DNA from: Meghimatium bilineatum | Lineage: Eukaryota > Mollusca > Gastropoda > Stylommatophora > Philomycidae | NCBI GenBank assembly: GCA_034231615.1 | Contig: CM067298.1 | Location: 64,043,729-64,107,728 of the forward strand | DNA length: 64,000 bases | Direction: 5' to 3' | Part shown: one piece after another, positions 20,226-32,465 of the stretch | Layout of the letters: each line of letters starts with the position of its first letter | Position numbering within the stretch: position 1 is the stretch's first letter | Notes under the pieces: model-generated | Database searches by the model: none | Told to the model about the DNA's origin: nothing | What the model saw: the letters and a program-made list of their open reading frames with translations, nothing else | Program-made: the position numbers and the translations under genes

Positions 20226-21129
20226 TCTAATGGCTCCACCCAATCCCTGCGTATATCGTCTGTTTTGAATTTCTGAATCACACTCATTGAGTCACATAGG
20301 CATGCAAGAATTTGAATAGGTGTGCGATTCCAGCCAGTTAAGTGTCTTCGTTACGACAAATGCTGCCATTGTTAGACTGCTTGTTGTTGCAGTAAAGACT
20401 CTACTGACTTCGTGTACTATTCTTCCGTGTGATCTGACAGTAAAGCCCATTGCGAATCGATGGTGACGGATGACCGACCCATCCGTGTAAATCACATCTG
20501 TGTCGTCGACATGTTCGCAGATGAGAGTCTTGGCCTCAGCATCAATGCTTACAGGGCCGTGTTCCCTGCACTCTCTAATGGGTGTAATGACCATCTTGAC
20601 TACCTATTGAAAGACCATAGGAATAGGTATCCATTCCTCGCCAGGAATTAGGCCTTCTGGGGCGCAAATCTGTTTTAATCTGTTTATCCTCGGCACAACC
20701 CATCCACGATTTGTCTCTTTTGAGGCTGCTTCCCTTCACACAAGGAAACTCACTGACTAGTGGGTGGTCTATGTCAGATCTCATTCTGAGGTATGCAGGG
20801 GCATGCCACATATCAATTCTGTAAGAAATGCTCTAAAAATCAAGGAGAAACCTCAGAGCCACGCAGGTTGTGCCCCTTTTGCAACCAATGATGACCCGCA
20901 TTGCTTCATTTTGAATTCTCTCCATTATTTGGAAGGACAAATCCAAATTTAGCCCACAAGTAATGTATCCTCAGTAGTGATGAGCAAAGCAATACTACTT
21001 CGGTAGTAGAATTCAAGCGTGACGATCTCAGGCAGACCGTATCTATAAATTGATTTTCACACATTTTCATACAAAACCAGTATCTACTTTCGGCGCTGCC
21101 ATTTACAGAAGTATTTTTCCTGAATAATT

Positions 21130-21375
21130 CGTCCCCCGGATTCCAAACGTCATTTGTCTTTGATGAGCCAACTTAAGAAGATCCGGATATAAGGCCAGAG
21201 AAAGACCTAGAACAAGATGGATATATAATATCAAAACAACACTGAATAAATACGGATTCAACGAAGTCAAGGGCTAGGATAGACAACTAATGATTTCAGT
21301 CACCACCTCTACTCTTAACGGCAAGTGTGAATACTCTGACCATCATCCACCTGGGGATAGACAATAAAGCCAAAT
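21130..21375 (+). mobile_element. LINE-1 group 3' end
   Basis: Plus-strand ARERPRTRWIYNIKTTLNKY and a degraded R-Q-L-M-I-S-V-T-T, then a 3' UTR with ACGGCAAGTGTGAATA and ATCCACCTGGGGATAGACAA. This is the reverse complement of the ends at 14.15 kb and 51.83 kb. Confidence 0.8.
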
Positions 21376-21739
21376 TTCCCGTGCTTTTAATTGACTCACT
21401 AAAGTATATGCAAAGTGGTCATTATAGAGGGATCAGCCAAGGTAAGTGACGCTGTGTGGATCAGCGCACATGATTTATTTGGAATATGGCGTGTCTTCTC
21501 CAGAGGATGTATGCTATGTATTGTGAATGTAGTGCTAAAGTATCGTTACTTTTAATGGTGTGCTGATTCATGGATTACTAAACCTCATGTAGAATCCACA
21601 TAATTAATATCATTCAGAACTGTGTGTCTACACAGAAGAATTAAGGAAAAAATTATTATTTCCAACAAACATCGAACTTCTTTTTAAAGGTATAATACGT
21701 TTCATACATATCAATATTTTAATAAATGTTTTCAAAGTA

Positions 21740-22016
<277 letters not shown>

Positions 22017-22084
22017 AAGAAAATATCACAACTCTTTTAAGTATCTCCAATTAAGGACATGTTTTTGTATTAATACCAATGTGT

Positions 22085-22335
22085 CTACTTTTTCTGTGTT
22101 CTTTCTCAAATTCCAGCAGATTAACACGGTGTTGTCCGGAGAACGGAATGTGTTGTGTAATGGTTTACAACTTTGCTACTATTCTGCATCTTTTGGCCTG
22201 ATACATCCGACTTCAGCATTGCTTCTAGGTCACTTGATCCTATACGGGATGGAACAACCAACTACATCCCTTAACATCCTTAATCGCCTCTTGCGACATG
22301 CATGGACATTGAACAGTGTTGCTATTAATTAATCC
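22085..22335 (-). mobile_element. SINE-A copy
   Basis: Plus-strand blocks TTTCTCAAATTCCAGCAG, TGTCCGGAGAACGGAATG, GATACATCCGACTTCAGCA and AACAGTGTTGCTATT follow the complement of SINE-A in order. The head is truncated. Confidence 0.82.
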
Positions 22336-22429
22336 ACGTCAATGCGTGTGCGAGCTATGTCTAAATTATAGATAGCTTACTATTTTGGTTTTGTATGTGA
22401 TCAAGCGAACAAGAACTACAAGACCTGTT

Positions 22430-23340
22430 TGATAAAGTAGTGAATGAAAGTGAAACAAAGGCCTCAGTTTAAACAAGAAGAAACAGAAATAATGGATGTC
22501 TCGAAGAGACATACACCACCAAGATGCTAGATAATGATTAATGACACAAAATTAACACAAATTGAAAAGGTGAAATGTCTTGGCACCCTGTTAACATCAG
22601 AAGGTAGATGCTCAAGCAAGATAAAGAGCAGAACAGCACAAGCCAAATTATCATTCCGAAAAAGTAGAGCCATTTTGTGTAATGGAACACTATCAATGCA
22701 GACTTGAATTCGAGTGCTGAGAAGTTACATCGAACCAATTCTTTTTATGGATGTGAAACATGGACTGTAAACAAACAAATTAAAAACGAACTGGTGGCTA
22801 GAGAGATGTGATTTCTGAGAAGAATGATGAAAATACAATGGGCAGCTAAGAAAACTAATTCATATGTTCTCATTGATTATGCCGTAAAAAAGACAAATCA
22901 TATCAAACATTAGGGGCAGACAGTCAAGGTTTCTAGGGCATGTGCTGAAAAGAACACAACGTGAACACTTAATAACCACTGGAAAGATCATGGGGAGAAG
23001 AGACAGGAGACGACAAAAAGAGAAGTTGCTAGATGGACTAGTATTGTGGCACGGTAGAGGTTCACAACCCAGCTTATTGACAACACAAGAGACAGAGAGT
23101 CGTGGAGAAACATGATCGCCAGGGCCGGTCTTAGGCCATTGCAACCTATGCGGCCGCAGTGGGCCTCGCACTTCATAGGCCCATAAATGTATATTATAAT
23201 TCATTTTATTATCCTCTTCCCTACCCAGACTGGGCCCCGCGCAATCCGTTTCGCTTTGGGCCCCTCAATTGTTAGGGCCGGCCCTGATGATCGCCTATGC
23301 CATTCGGCATGACACTTGATTGATCAAAAGTGATTGATTT
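22430..23340 (+). mobile_element. LINE-2 group 3' half, split by a hAT MITE
   Basis: Plus-strand text includes KVKCLGTLLTSEGRCSSKIK, then IRGRQSRFLGHVLKRTQREH, ITTGKIMGRRDRRRQKEKLL, and after the MITE the stop and end (TATGCCATTCGGCATGACA). Related copies lie at 47.3-47.8 kb and 50.7-51.2 kb. Multiple frameshifts. Confidence 0.85.
23120..23286. mobile_element. 167-bp hAT-type MITE with 8-bp target duplication
   Basis: Starts CAGGGCCGGTC and ends GGGCCGGCCCTG, giving inverted ends beginning CAGGGCCGG. It is flanked by ATGATCGC at 23112-23119 and 23287-23294. The 8-bp duplication and CAG-starting termini are hAT hallmarks. No transposase is encoded. Confidence 0.93.
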
Positions 23341-23344
23341 ACAA

Positions 23345-24699
23345 TATTGTGTATTGACACACAGACATAAATACAAACTAGCAAACAACAAATACATTTC
23401 CTAAAATCCATACATTTGCAATTTCCTAGTCCAGTTCAGGGTGTTTGACGACGTTTATCTCCAGAACTGGTTTGTGGGAGCAAAAAATTGTAATTTTTTT
23501 TCGATTGGAAAAATATTGGACCAATACTAATTACAGCAGTTAATGCGTAAAATAGATTAACAATTAATAATGTAAAATAAATATAAATTGTTATGGTTGT
23601 ACTCAAAATGATTATTGATATTGCTGAATAAATGTAAGCAATTGTTTATTAATTCAAGACTTCCTTATTTCTCGTTTCGTTCCTATTGATTATGTTAGTT
23701 CTTCCTAGTTTTGTTAAGCAGCTCAGACAAATGACGTCGTCATTGATTGTTGATTCAATCGACAGAAGGAAAAGTATCATGATGGATGTCGTGAATCACC
23801 TATATTTCCCAGTGTTATTTACTAGTGATGTCATCAAACTGAGGGTAAGCTGTTCATTTTGTTAGTCTTCTATAGCAACAATAATGTTTTTCGTAGCCAA
23901 CGTTTTCTTTTTATTCTGGCAAAAGGGTCTTCTTAGTGAGAGTCTAACTCTAGTCTTCTATATTTAGTTAATTTAGCGATCTAAGTTTAGTAATCTAAAT
24001 TTTAATGGTCAGACTCAGACTGTAGTCGTAGTTGTTATTACTATAATATTATTACTGCTGATATGCTACAAGAGCAGGCTAACTTGAGTCTTTTATTTTG
24101 AAGTTGCTTGCATCTTATGGCATATACCCATCTTATTGTTGTGATTGTTTGATTTGTATTTTGGTGTTGCTAGTTATTGCTTGAGTGATAACATTAAATT
24201 TTCATGATTCCTGAACTGAAGCACTTCGTATTATTAAGTTATAGGCCTAGTTCACTTACACTTACAGTTCGCACTTTGCTACTATGTTTGAGATTGAGAT
24301 AGTCCTAGTCTTAGTGAACTAGATAACCGTTAATCTTTAATTTGGTAACGATTAACGGTAATTTAACGTTATGGATTGGATTAGGCAGGCCTAAACGGTG
24401 GCGAAGTTATTAGGCCTAGTAATTATTTGAACGGACGGCGTACATTAGGACATCCCAATAGGAGTGCCATCTCTCTTAGCAGATGACAAAGGTTATGTTG
24501 TTATGTATGTACTATGATGATTATATATGCATGGATAGTTCTCGTAACATGTTGATTGTTTATTTTCCTAGCCTACCTATGTGTTGCCATTTGTCTCCTA
24601 GCCAATGCGTATAATAATTAGTATAAATACTATCTGAGACTTTCTAGCATAGGCTACTATACTATTTGAGACTATCTCCTTGGGTAATTCGGCACATCT
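23345..24699. other. No element recognised
   Basis: A/T-rich DNA. A perfect 10-bp inverted repeat (ACCGTTAATC/GATTAACGGT) lies at 24326-24359. No coding frame of note. Confidence 0.35.
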
Positions 24700-25240
24700 A
24701 CGGTTTCGTCCAAAACTGTAACCTTTGTTCTACTTTCGAGGTATTCCCTAACCTGTGCAAGACAGTATGATCAAGGTTTCAACTTAGACAGTTTTGTGGA
24801 GGGGTGGTTGGTTTAAAAATTGTTAAAATAATAATAAAAAGAGGGGTGTTGGGGGGTCTCAAAATTTTAAACCTATAAAAAAAGAGGGTTGGGGGGGGGG
24901 TCTCCCGCCTGCTCCTCAAATAATGAAGTAATTGTGAAACAAATAAATCTCGCACAAATATTAGCAGAAAACATGACCGGCTCTGTGAGTTGCGTTTGTA
25001 AATTCAGGTACGGTAAGCGTTTCATTTAATATAACTGTTTACATTTTTAACTAGCCGACTATGGTTTTCTGTGTAAAGCTAATAAAATTGAGGGATTCCA
25101 CAGCACAAAACATAGGTTATGTTGGGGAATGTGAAGTCACGACATCCTTCAATTTTATTAGTGTTACATGGAATTCTGTATGTCGGCTAAGTAAAAATGT
25201 AAACCGTGTGCTATTTATAGCACAGTGGTGGACAATACCA
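24700..25240 (+). repeat. Dispersed repeat V, copy 1
   Basis: AACCTTTGTTCTACTTTCGA, GAAGTCACGACATCC, ATTAGTGTT and a hairpin TGTGCTATTTATAGCACA (25207-25224) occur in the same order as at 62.4-62.75 kb. It includes a G-rich patch (24830-24902) not shared. No coding. Confidence 0.5.
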
Positions 25241-25259
25241 AAGATTTACTGGCAGTTCC

Positions 25260-26140
25260 TAACTACTTCAATCCCTTAATAAGTCTCATCCACCATGGTG
25301 TCCACATCCAACACTCATAATATGCAGAATTTACACTTCTCCTTTGTCGGCTGACAAATGTGCTTTTGCTAGTCGTCAGCTCTCTCATTACCTCAACTTC
25401 AGCATGACCAGGATAATCATGCATGGTTTTTGGTGGTGTGAAACCCCAATATACTTCATTCACTTATGGCACAGTGATTCATTCTAAATTTTGGTATCAT
25501 GGATTGAGTCCAACACAATAATGGCTCATTGTTTTTGAGGTCCATTTTAGGGCCTCTGTAGCTTCCTCAATACCCATTCTTATACTGGTGGTTGTTGTAC
25601 TATGTGTATATGACCTCATCATTCTCTTCCTTGCTGTGGCTTATCAATTGTTTGATTTCTAGATCATCTTTTCCATTGCACACCACCATTCATTCCCTGC
25701 AGAGTGTGATTATAACCTTTCAATAAACTTACACAGATTTTTACCAACTCTTATCCATTCCTCCCTGGTATTTCCTCAACAGGAGTGACCTGAGTAATAA
25801 TTTTCTCCGCACCTGCCATCCATTTTATCCTAGATAAAATTACAGGTTGCCTATTAAGGATAAAAGATTTTAAGGATTACAAAATTACTTCACTAAGGGT
25901 GGTACTACCTCTAAAGTATGACATGACCCTCTAGTTAAAACACTTCTTACTTTACCCAATAGGCTCCCATTCCTATTCATATAACTTCTAATATCAAAAT
26001 TGAAGCCTAGACATGTCAATTGCAGTGTTGATATTCAGCAGACTTTCATGAATAATTTCAATGCATCCTCTTTATTTCACAATAGGCTTGCATTCAAGGA
26101 TTAACAGTCAGTTGACAATGGTTAAAGAAATGTTAATTTG
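25260..26140. other. No element recognised
   Basis: A 66-codon minus frame at 25463-25263 has no recognisable similarity. Otherwise nothing. Confidence 0.35.
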
Positions 26141-26147
26141 TGATTAA

Positions 26148-27150
26148 CTCTTTGAGGATGGAATTATTCGCAGGGTTTGGACGTAATCAATTTTAGGCAA
26201 AATTTTTGGACCACAACATTATTTAAGCTCAGGCTTGCTAAAGACAAAATGTTAGCTAAGGAAGGTCATATAAGGTATTGAAAAAAGATAATTGAATGTG
26301 AAATCCATATACAATATAAGAATTATAACAAAAAAATACAAAACTTACACCACAAACAGGAATGTTAGGTGAACAGAAATATTTTGGACATGCATTTTGT
26401 TCTACTCATTTTACTTGTTTTGAAATGTTGATATCGAATCTTAATAAAGTAGATGCCTTGACTGTCCATTTACTGATTATAATTTGTTTATTTCAAGTAA
26501 ATCTATGTACTTCCTAGTGTTTTATAGAATTTTTGTGTGTGCCATGTTTAATTTCAGATACTATGATAATTTAGGAAATATTCCCAAATATTTACTTTTG
26601 AAAGTTGAACCTTATTCCACTCATCTTATATTGTTTTCTTATACAGAAAACTCATTTTTTTTTTTTAGCTCTTACCTATTATATCTAGGTCTATTTCTTT
26701 TCCGACTTTCAACGTCGATAATCTCTACTGTTGAAATCAAAAACACTGTTGTTTTCAGACACATCACTTGAAATAATATCTACAATTATAAAACTCATAG
26801 AATAATAAAAGCCAGATGTTTGCTAAATGTTTACGCTCTCTTACTATTGGAGAATGAAGCCATTTTGCTAATTTCAGGAAAGCTGAATCTACCTTGTTTT
26901 ATTAATTTACTACAGTGAATTTTAATTTGAAATAAATATGTCACGCACGTCTAATTACACAGTATCATGAGGGCTTCCATTTGTTAGCCAGATTTCTAAA
27001 GTTTAAACAGCTAAATAGGTTAATATTAATTCATTTATGATCCAAACAAAGCAAATTTAGATGGCATATCTGCAAAACGAATACATCGTGGATAAGTCAG
27101 GAATGGGGGTTCTATCTGCAGCGATATATCGTTTTTACGTGTGGATTGAG
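26148..27150. mobile_element. Candidate piggyBac-like non-autonomous element, ~1.0 kb
   Basis: Flanked by TTAA at 26144-26147 and 27151-27154, with inverted ends CTC...GAG next to TTAA. The left end reads TTAACTCTTTGAGGATGG, like piggyBac MITE ends (TTAACCCTTTGAGGACGG type). The right end is poorly matched beyond seven bases and there is no transposase frame. Confidence 0.4.
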
Positions 27151-27229
27151 TTAATACCTAAGAACTAATGACTTTGCATACCAGGCAAGTCTCCATAGGT
27201 ATCTGGGAAATGCTTATTAGGCACCCTTA

Positions 27230-27392
27230 TGTTGCCAGGTCCAAAAGAGGAGCAAAGAATAGGAACATTGTTACCTACTGTGCATCTCGTAAGTGGCAAC
27301 TAAGGAAGTTTTGCAATGTAGTTGGCTGTTCCATCTTATAGAAGGTCAAAGTTATCCAGAAGTCATGCTGAAATCTGATGTGTTAGGATGGT
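27230..27392 (+). mobile_element. SINE-A 5' half
   Basis: TATGTTGCCAGGTCCAAAAG, GAGCAAAGAATAGGAACA and GCTGAAATCTGATGTGTTAGG match the SINE-A first half; the 3' half is missing, replaced by repeat W. Confidence 0.75.
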
Positions 27393-27450
27393 TGGTTGCT
27401 GATCCCGTGGTTTATGGGCTCATGGCCTTTGACCAAATGGCATTTTATTG
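27393..27450 (+). repeat. Dispersed repeat W, copy 1
   Basis: GGTTGGTTGCTGATCCCGTGG and GGGCTCATGGCCTTTGACC recur in reverse complement at 31180-31232. Confidence 0.6.
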
Positions 27451-27799
27451 CTGGGAATTCTGTGGATTTTCGGCCCACCCCAGGCCATAGTCAGAGAATA
27501 ACTATCACACCACCAGGAAAGTAGGTTTCAACCTATGCACTGCTCCGAGCCACTGCAGCCAAGAGAGGGTTCACTGTGCTCATTCCCCGCCACCAGTTTA
27601 CTACTGGTTATGTCAAACTACTCTATTGCTCCAGGCATGCAACCAAATGTTCAAGTGAAAAGGATTGTCACGTCCTGAGTCACTATATATATATATACAT
27701 ACACACAAATAACAAAGCATAAAAAACATTGCAACTGCAAAATAAAAGCATGAGAAACATAATTATATAGATGATCTGCCATGAAGCTTCTATAAGAAG

Positions 27800-28030
27800 A
27801 TTACCTCAATATAACTGCATGTCAATCTACTAAGGTTTTCTGCTTTATGGATGGTTTGTCTAGTGGGTCGTTGGTGATGCAACCATAGATGCAACTTCAT
27901 GAGTGATGAGTTAGAATAAAAGTCACATATCACATATTTGGAACATGTTTGTCTGTGATATCTGTTCAACTTCAGCTATACATTTGGAACATATCTGTGG
28001 TATCTATTCAACTCAGCATGGTATATTTGG
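27800..28030 (+). repeat. Dispersed repeat Y copy 2, then a ~47-bp tandem duplication
   Basis: 27808-27890 matches repeat Y copy 1. From 27935, two and a bit copies of a unit containing CATTTGGAACAT, TGTGGTATCT and ATTCAACT-like text follow. Confidence 0.5.
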
Positions 28031-28039
28031 AGGACAGTA

Positions 28040-28730
28040 GTGTAAATATCTACGTCACTTGCATGCCAACCAGTTGATCCAGGTTTGACATCACTCATGG
28101 TTTGTGCCACAGAAAAAACCCAACTTTGGTTCATGCAGCTGTCAAAAAATAGGTACCAGGTTTTGCTCTCGGAAAGTCAAGGAATGTCACCATCACTATT
28201 AAGTACTGAAGGCAGTCAAACGCTGTAAATAAGGGAGATGGTTCAACCTCTCCACCACCTTAGGAAATATGAACATGACATTCGTACTAGGAAGGAAGCT
28301 AAAAAGTTGGTAACAACCCCCCCCCCTCCCATTATTTTCCCACCCAAAACTCATAAAGATCCCAAACATTAGACTAAAACGCTGGTAGTTCATGAATACT
28401 GAAAATGCTTTTTAAAATTTTTTTATTATTAAGTTAGACATCCATCCTTTCCCATTTACTGAAGATTTATGTGTGACCCTGAGGAAGTCTATAGTCAACA
28501 ACTAGTCGAGCAGATAAGCACTTATGGGAAAACACTGTTTAATGCTTTGTATTCATCATCTCGTTTACCTTTATATACTTTAAGTATATTTAAAAAACTT
28601 TAAACCACTGGTAGAAATTTCTAGTAATTTCATCACCTTTTTATTAGTTTAAGTATTCCAGCAATTTGTTTACTTTCACTGAGTCCCCATTTCATTCATA
28701 ATTTGTTCTTTTTTAATTCTTACTTGAGTC
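28040..28730. other. No element recognised
   Basis: A faint similarity at 28060-28200 to 57.53-57.66 kb (GCCAACCAGTTGATCC; GGTACCAGG) suggests an old shared repeat. Otherwise nothing. Confidence 0.3.
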
Positions 28731-28734
28731 ACAT

Positions 28735-28885
28735 GCTTCTGCTGATTAGAAGAGTGATGTGCAGAAAATAGAATACATTGTATCATGGTTTACAGCTTTG
28801 TTGAAATAGTTACTCCTTTCTGTCTGACACATCCACATTCGGTGTTATGTATTTGGGTCACTCAACTGAATATTTTATGGCTTAA
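28735..28885 (-). mobile_element. SINE-A fragment
   Basis: TACATTGTATCATGGTTTACAGC and TCTGACACATCCACATTCGG follow the SINE-A complement; about half is retained. Confidence 0.65.
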
Positions 28886-29149
28886 AGACAATAGAGTAGT
28901 TTATAAAATATATATCATCAAGATAGGAATTTTATAAGTATATTTTAACAAAATAACAATCCAATACAATGATTGAAAGCAATTTACTCTGTGAAAGTAT
29001 CGTTTCAAATAAGAAATATATATTGTGCTATAAAATCTCATTCTCGGATGAGTCGGCCATCACTGCAAACACTACTGTGCATATACCAGTATTTATAGCA
29101 TAAACAGATTACCCACATTTACTGAATATTTCAAATGTATTAGGTTGTT

Positions 29150-29285
29150 CTTCTTCTGGGTTAATTCTCAAACTCCTGCTTCATCTCTCATGTAACAGGA
29201 CAATGATAATACTAAATTTCCAGCAGTGTATAGTCCAGAGGGTGGAAATATATTATGACACCGTTGGCCTGACACACTTGACCAG
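29150..29285 (-). mobile_element. SINE-B copy, diverged
   Basis: GTTCTTCTTCTGGGTTAATTC, TTCTCAAACTCCTGC, AATTTCCAGCAG and TAGTCCAGAGG, then TGACACCGTTGGCC, follow SINE-B reversed in order. Confidence 0.65.
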
Positions 29286-29439
29286 TTGTGTATTAGCTTA
29301 AGTTATGCATAATATGTAACAAGTATTCAGATAAGTCGTATATTTTTGTTTTTATGGGCATGTTGACATGTGTTTCTTCGAGAGATCATTACTGCACAAA
29401 AATGTTCATAAGTGCTGTGATCTCCCCCTGAGTGTACCC

Positions 29440-30480
29440 GCAATTACACAACTCTGACAGTTCCAGTTCTCTGTTGGTTGAAAACCATTCTTTGCTCTCC
29501 GTAATAATGTTCAATTCTGGCCATGCCACATTCAAGTACAGCTACTTTATCTAGACATAGAAAAGGAATCATTGTTCTCATTAATTTCATATGATCATGC
29601 AGTTTCTCTCAAGAGTTACATATGTTGGTGCGGTCCATTGCCATGGCAATGATAGTGTGGCAGAACCTGCCAATCTATCCGCTCTCTCATTTCCTGAACA
29701 CCCAAATTATCAGACATAAATGACACTTGCACCCTCCAACTTCGACCTCCCCACAGCATCAAGTCATTGTTTGCAAATACAGCCATTTGTATTTTCTGTG
29801 CTATAATTTTCATTGTCATGCTACTTGTAGTTACAGCGAAAGCTCCACTCTCCTCTCTAATAGTCTTCCCTACACGCTGCAGTGTGAAGGCTCAAAAATT
29901 ACCCATATGTATAATAGTGTGTGTACAACTATACCACCATTCTTGGAATTCTCACTGATCAATGCTTTCACCTCAGATTCAATAACAATAGGGCACCTCT
30001 CCCTATATTCTCTATTGAGTGTTATAAGAAAAGAAGTCTGACAGTTTTCATGCAATAAAATTTTCCATATACAGTGGAATCCTTTTATAACAACTTGGTC
30101 GGTACTGAAAAAATATGTATGTAATAACAAAATTTCATTATATACAGTACACACTATTGTATACATAGAGGGATTCCACTGTTTTTCCAACTCTATTCTG
30201 CATGGTTATCATCTGATATCCCTTTACCTTCATGTAATTTTTACCAGGTTTGGGTAATGGAATCAAGTATCAGTGCAGCCAGTCCATTTTTATTCTGTAA
30301 TTCCAGCAAATAATTATTAAACATGTCTGCCAGCTGCTCAACTTCCCCATCCGCTTTTCTGCTTAGGTCCTCATACCTAATGCCATCTGGTCCTGTTGCT
30401 GTATTTTTTAATGTTTTTTTTGTCAATAGTATAGCATTGAAAAGGGAGGAGGGGGATAATTTTTCAGCTGACAAATGAAA
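29440..30480 (-). mobile_element. RH1 LINE remnant: RT start and RNase H, RT core deleted
   Basis: The minus strand from 30474 reads LKNTATGPDGIRYEDL, the RT N-terminal motif. At about 30010-29930 it jumps to YRERCPIVIESEVKAL, the segment just before RNase H. Near 29750-29640 it reads VQVSFMSDNLGVQE and MRERIDW (RNase H end, degraded), and it finishes with a tail like the 16.6 kb copy. The RT catalytic core is missing. Confidence 0.65.
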
Positions 30481-30649
30481 TCTAATACTGTACTAAACAT
30501 GTTCAAAAATTTAATATTTCATACAAAATATCATACAAATCATGTTGAGTGATGCTGGAATCCAATGGAAAAATATATGGTTTTATGGGGAAACTTAATC
30601 CAAATAGGACCTATATATATATATGAGTAACATCAGCCTCTTTGTAAGC

Positions 30650-31140
30650 CTGAACTGGCTCAAATATATCACATAGCCAGCCAGCTGCTCAGGATCATAA
30701 TGCCATTATTATTCTGTAGTGGAGTCCTTGCCATTCGAGAACACCTGACAATGACAAGGCAGACATGCTAGTAAAGAAGGAAGCAAGACAAGAACAGCCA
30801 TGCACACAGATAACCATGCACCCAACAAAATTATGTTAAAATTTATGAACAAAGAGACTTTACTAAACGGATGGGCCATGGTAAACACTTAAAGAGAAAT
30901 CAACACTGACAACATTGGCCTCCTGGGAGGAAAATACCATGATGTCTTATTCAGACTGTGCACAGCATGCGCGGCTTAGTGGTCATCTGAGCAGAATACA
31001 ACCACAACACTCCAGGATGCCTACTGTACACTCATCACAACGAAACTGTTGACCACCACCTTTTTGAATGTCCAGCGTTGCATGAAGGTAGGAAAATGCT
31101 TCTCCCTCAAGATAAATGGAACACGTTGTGTGGAGCAGGG
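30650..31140 (+). mobile_element. RNase H-bearing LINE 3' fragment
   Basis: Plus-strand WSPCHSRTPDNDKADMLVKK corresponds to the RNase H last motif (H-x-x-x-x-x-N-[DE]-x-A-D). Later CPALHEGRKMLLPQDKWNTL resembles the tail at 7.85 kb. Confidence 0.65.
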
Positions 31141-31154
31141 CGGTAGCTCACTGA

Positions 31155-31240
31155 CACATGCATTTATCATACAATAACATTGGGTCAAAGGGTATGAGCC
31201 CATAGACCACTGGATCAGCAACAAACCAACCAGTACTGTC
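31155..31240 (-). repeat. Dispersed repeat W, copy 2
   Basis: Reverse complement of 27393-27450: CAAAGGGTATGAGCCCATAG and GATCAGCAACAAACC. Confidence 0.6.
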
Positions 31241-31569
31241 AGTATGTGTCGAAATAACTACACTGTAATAAAGGATTACAAGAATATGTACTTTACAATT
31301 TGTATTTTCAAATGCTTTTAGTGTATGTTGTTCAGTTTGGTATATAATTACTATTGACTGAATGTTTCTATGCTGGTCATTACCCTTACATATCCATATA
31401 GTTTTACTTAGGCTGTGCCAATTATTCAAATAATTATAACATATGAATTCGGTTAGAGAATTAAGAGAAAAATCTAAAGTATACTATTGATACTGTATAG
31501 AGAAAAATTATGTGTGAGTTTCCCACTATCTAGGAATGTACTGGTATTCTATCTATTCGCTAAACTCTG

Positions 31570-31930
31570 TGTTGCCTTTCAGCAGCAGGGGTAGAAGAGT
31601 TGTGTGGAGTTGACCCTCGTGGTCCATCGTTTTCGTGGTCGGCCTCTAGGTCTGCCTTCACTGTATGTGTAGCACCTTCACTGTATCTGTGTAGCATAGT
31701 TTGCTGTCTGATGGTAGTCTGCTGATGTGTGCAAACCATTTTATCTGTTGTCTCTTAATATATTCCAAGATTGGAGTGGTACCGGTTCTTATTTTACTTT
31801 GTTTTTTTATCCCCATAAGTTATGTGCTATCTATAAAGCTCTTATTTTCTATGTGCAATGGGAAGTATTTCCAAAGTTTTTTTTCATACATAAAATACTT
31901 CAACTCTAATCTATGGATCATATGGATGGG
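31570..31930 (-). mobile_element. LINE 3' fragment
   Basis: The minus strand reads TTPILEYIKRQQIKWFAHIS and RLPSDSKLC, then RPTTKTMD: the 'KWFGH' block of LINE C-termini. It is closely related to the LINE segment inside the hAT at 53.65-53.99 kb. The plus strand after 31940 has a C10-T run. Confidence 0.7.
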
Positions 31931-31999
31931 TAGCCACTAGTCAGTGTTGTAATCCCCCCCCCCTTTTTTGTCATATTTTATGACTTGCTTGATAGATAT

Positions 32000-32165
32000 C
32001 ACAGTATTACCATTCTTTGCTCCCTTTTGTGGGCTCTGGCACTGGTGGCTTCTGCAATAATTACATAGAAACTGGTGTCTACAATTCTTTGCTCCTTTTA
32101 TTTAGGGCTCTGGTACTGCACTATTGACTACTGCATTAATTACATAGAAGCTGGTCTTAACTTCT
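32000..32165. repeat. ~80-bp tandem duplication derived from SINE-A head
   Basis: Two successive segments each run from ATTCTTTGCTCC through GGGCTCTGG to ATTACATAGAA and CTGGT. The first part matches the SINE-A head complement. Confidence 0.65.
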
Positions 32166-32344
32166 GATTCTCTTGAATTCTTGTGTAATTTTTTTTCTTT
32201 TTTCAACGTCTTTAGTTTCTTGTGCAATGGCTCGGCTGAATTACTTTTTCCAAGTATTTTCTTCATTGTCAATAGGTACTTAGTAGTGGTATTACCTACA
32301 CTGTTGTTATGATGGAATGTTTTTCTGTGCCCAATGACATGTTA

Positions 32345-32465
32345 GAGACAAGGTGACCAGACGTCCCTGTTTTACCAGGACAATAACGGCTTTGGTTTTT
32401 TTTGTCCGTCCTATTATGCTGAAAAACTTTATCGTCGGTCCTGGTTTTTAAAAATTGATAGATTT
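32345..32465. mobile_element. hAT-like terminal fragment
   Basis: AGGTGACCAGACGTCCCTG, TTTTACCAGGACAATAACGG and GTCGGTCCTGGTTTTTAAA resemble the widespread hAT end family beginning CAGGGTGACCAGACGTCC. No second end or duplication located. Confidence 0.45.

Larger units (their letters stand above)
19650..20960 (-). mobile_element. RH1 LINE 3' half: end of RT, RNase H and tail
   Basis: From right to left the minus strand reads MWHAPAYLRMRSDIDHPL and SLKRDKSWMGCAE (post-RT region). Then comes DVIYTDGSVIRHHRFAMGFT, the RNase H first strand with the catalytic D, and TATTSSLTMAAFVVTKTLNW. After a microsatellite come D-S-M-S-V-I-Q-K-F and a tail with STYGRLLCK. It is broken by stops, the microsatellite at 20136-20225 and the LINE stub at 19743-19895. 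Confidence 0.8.
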
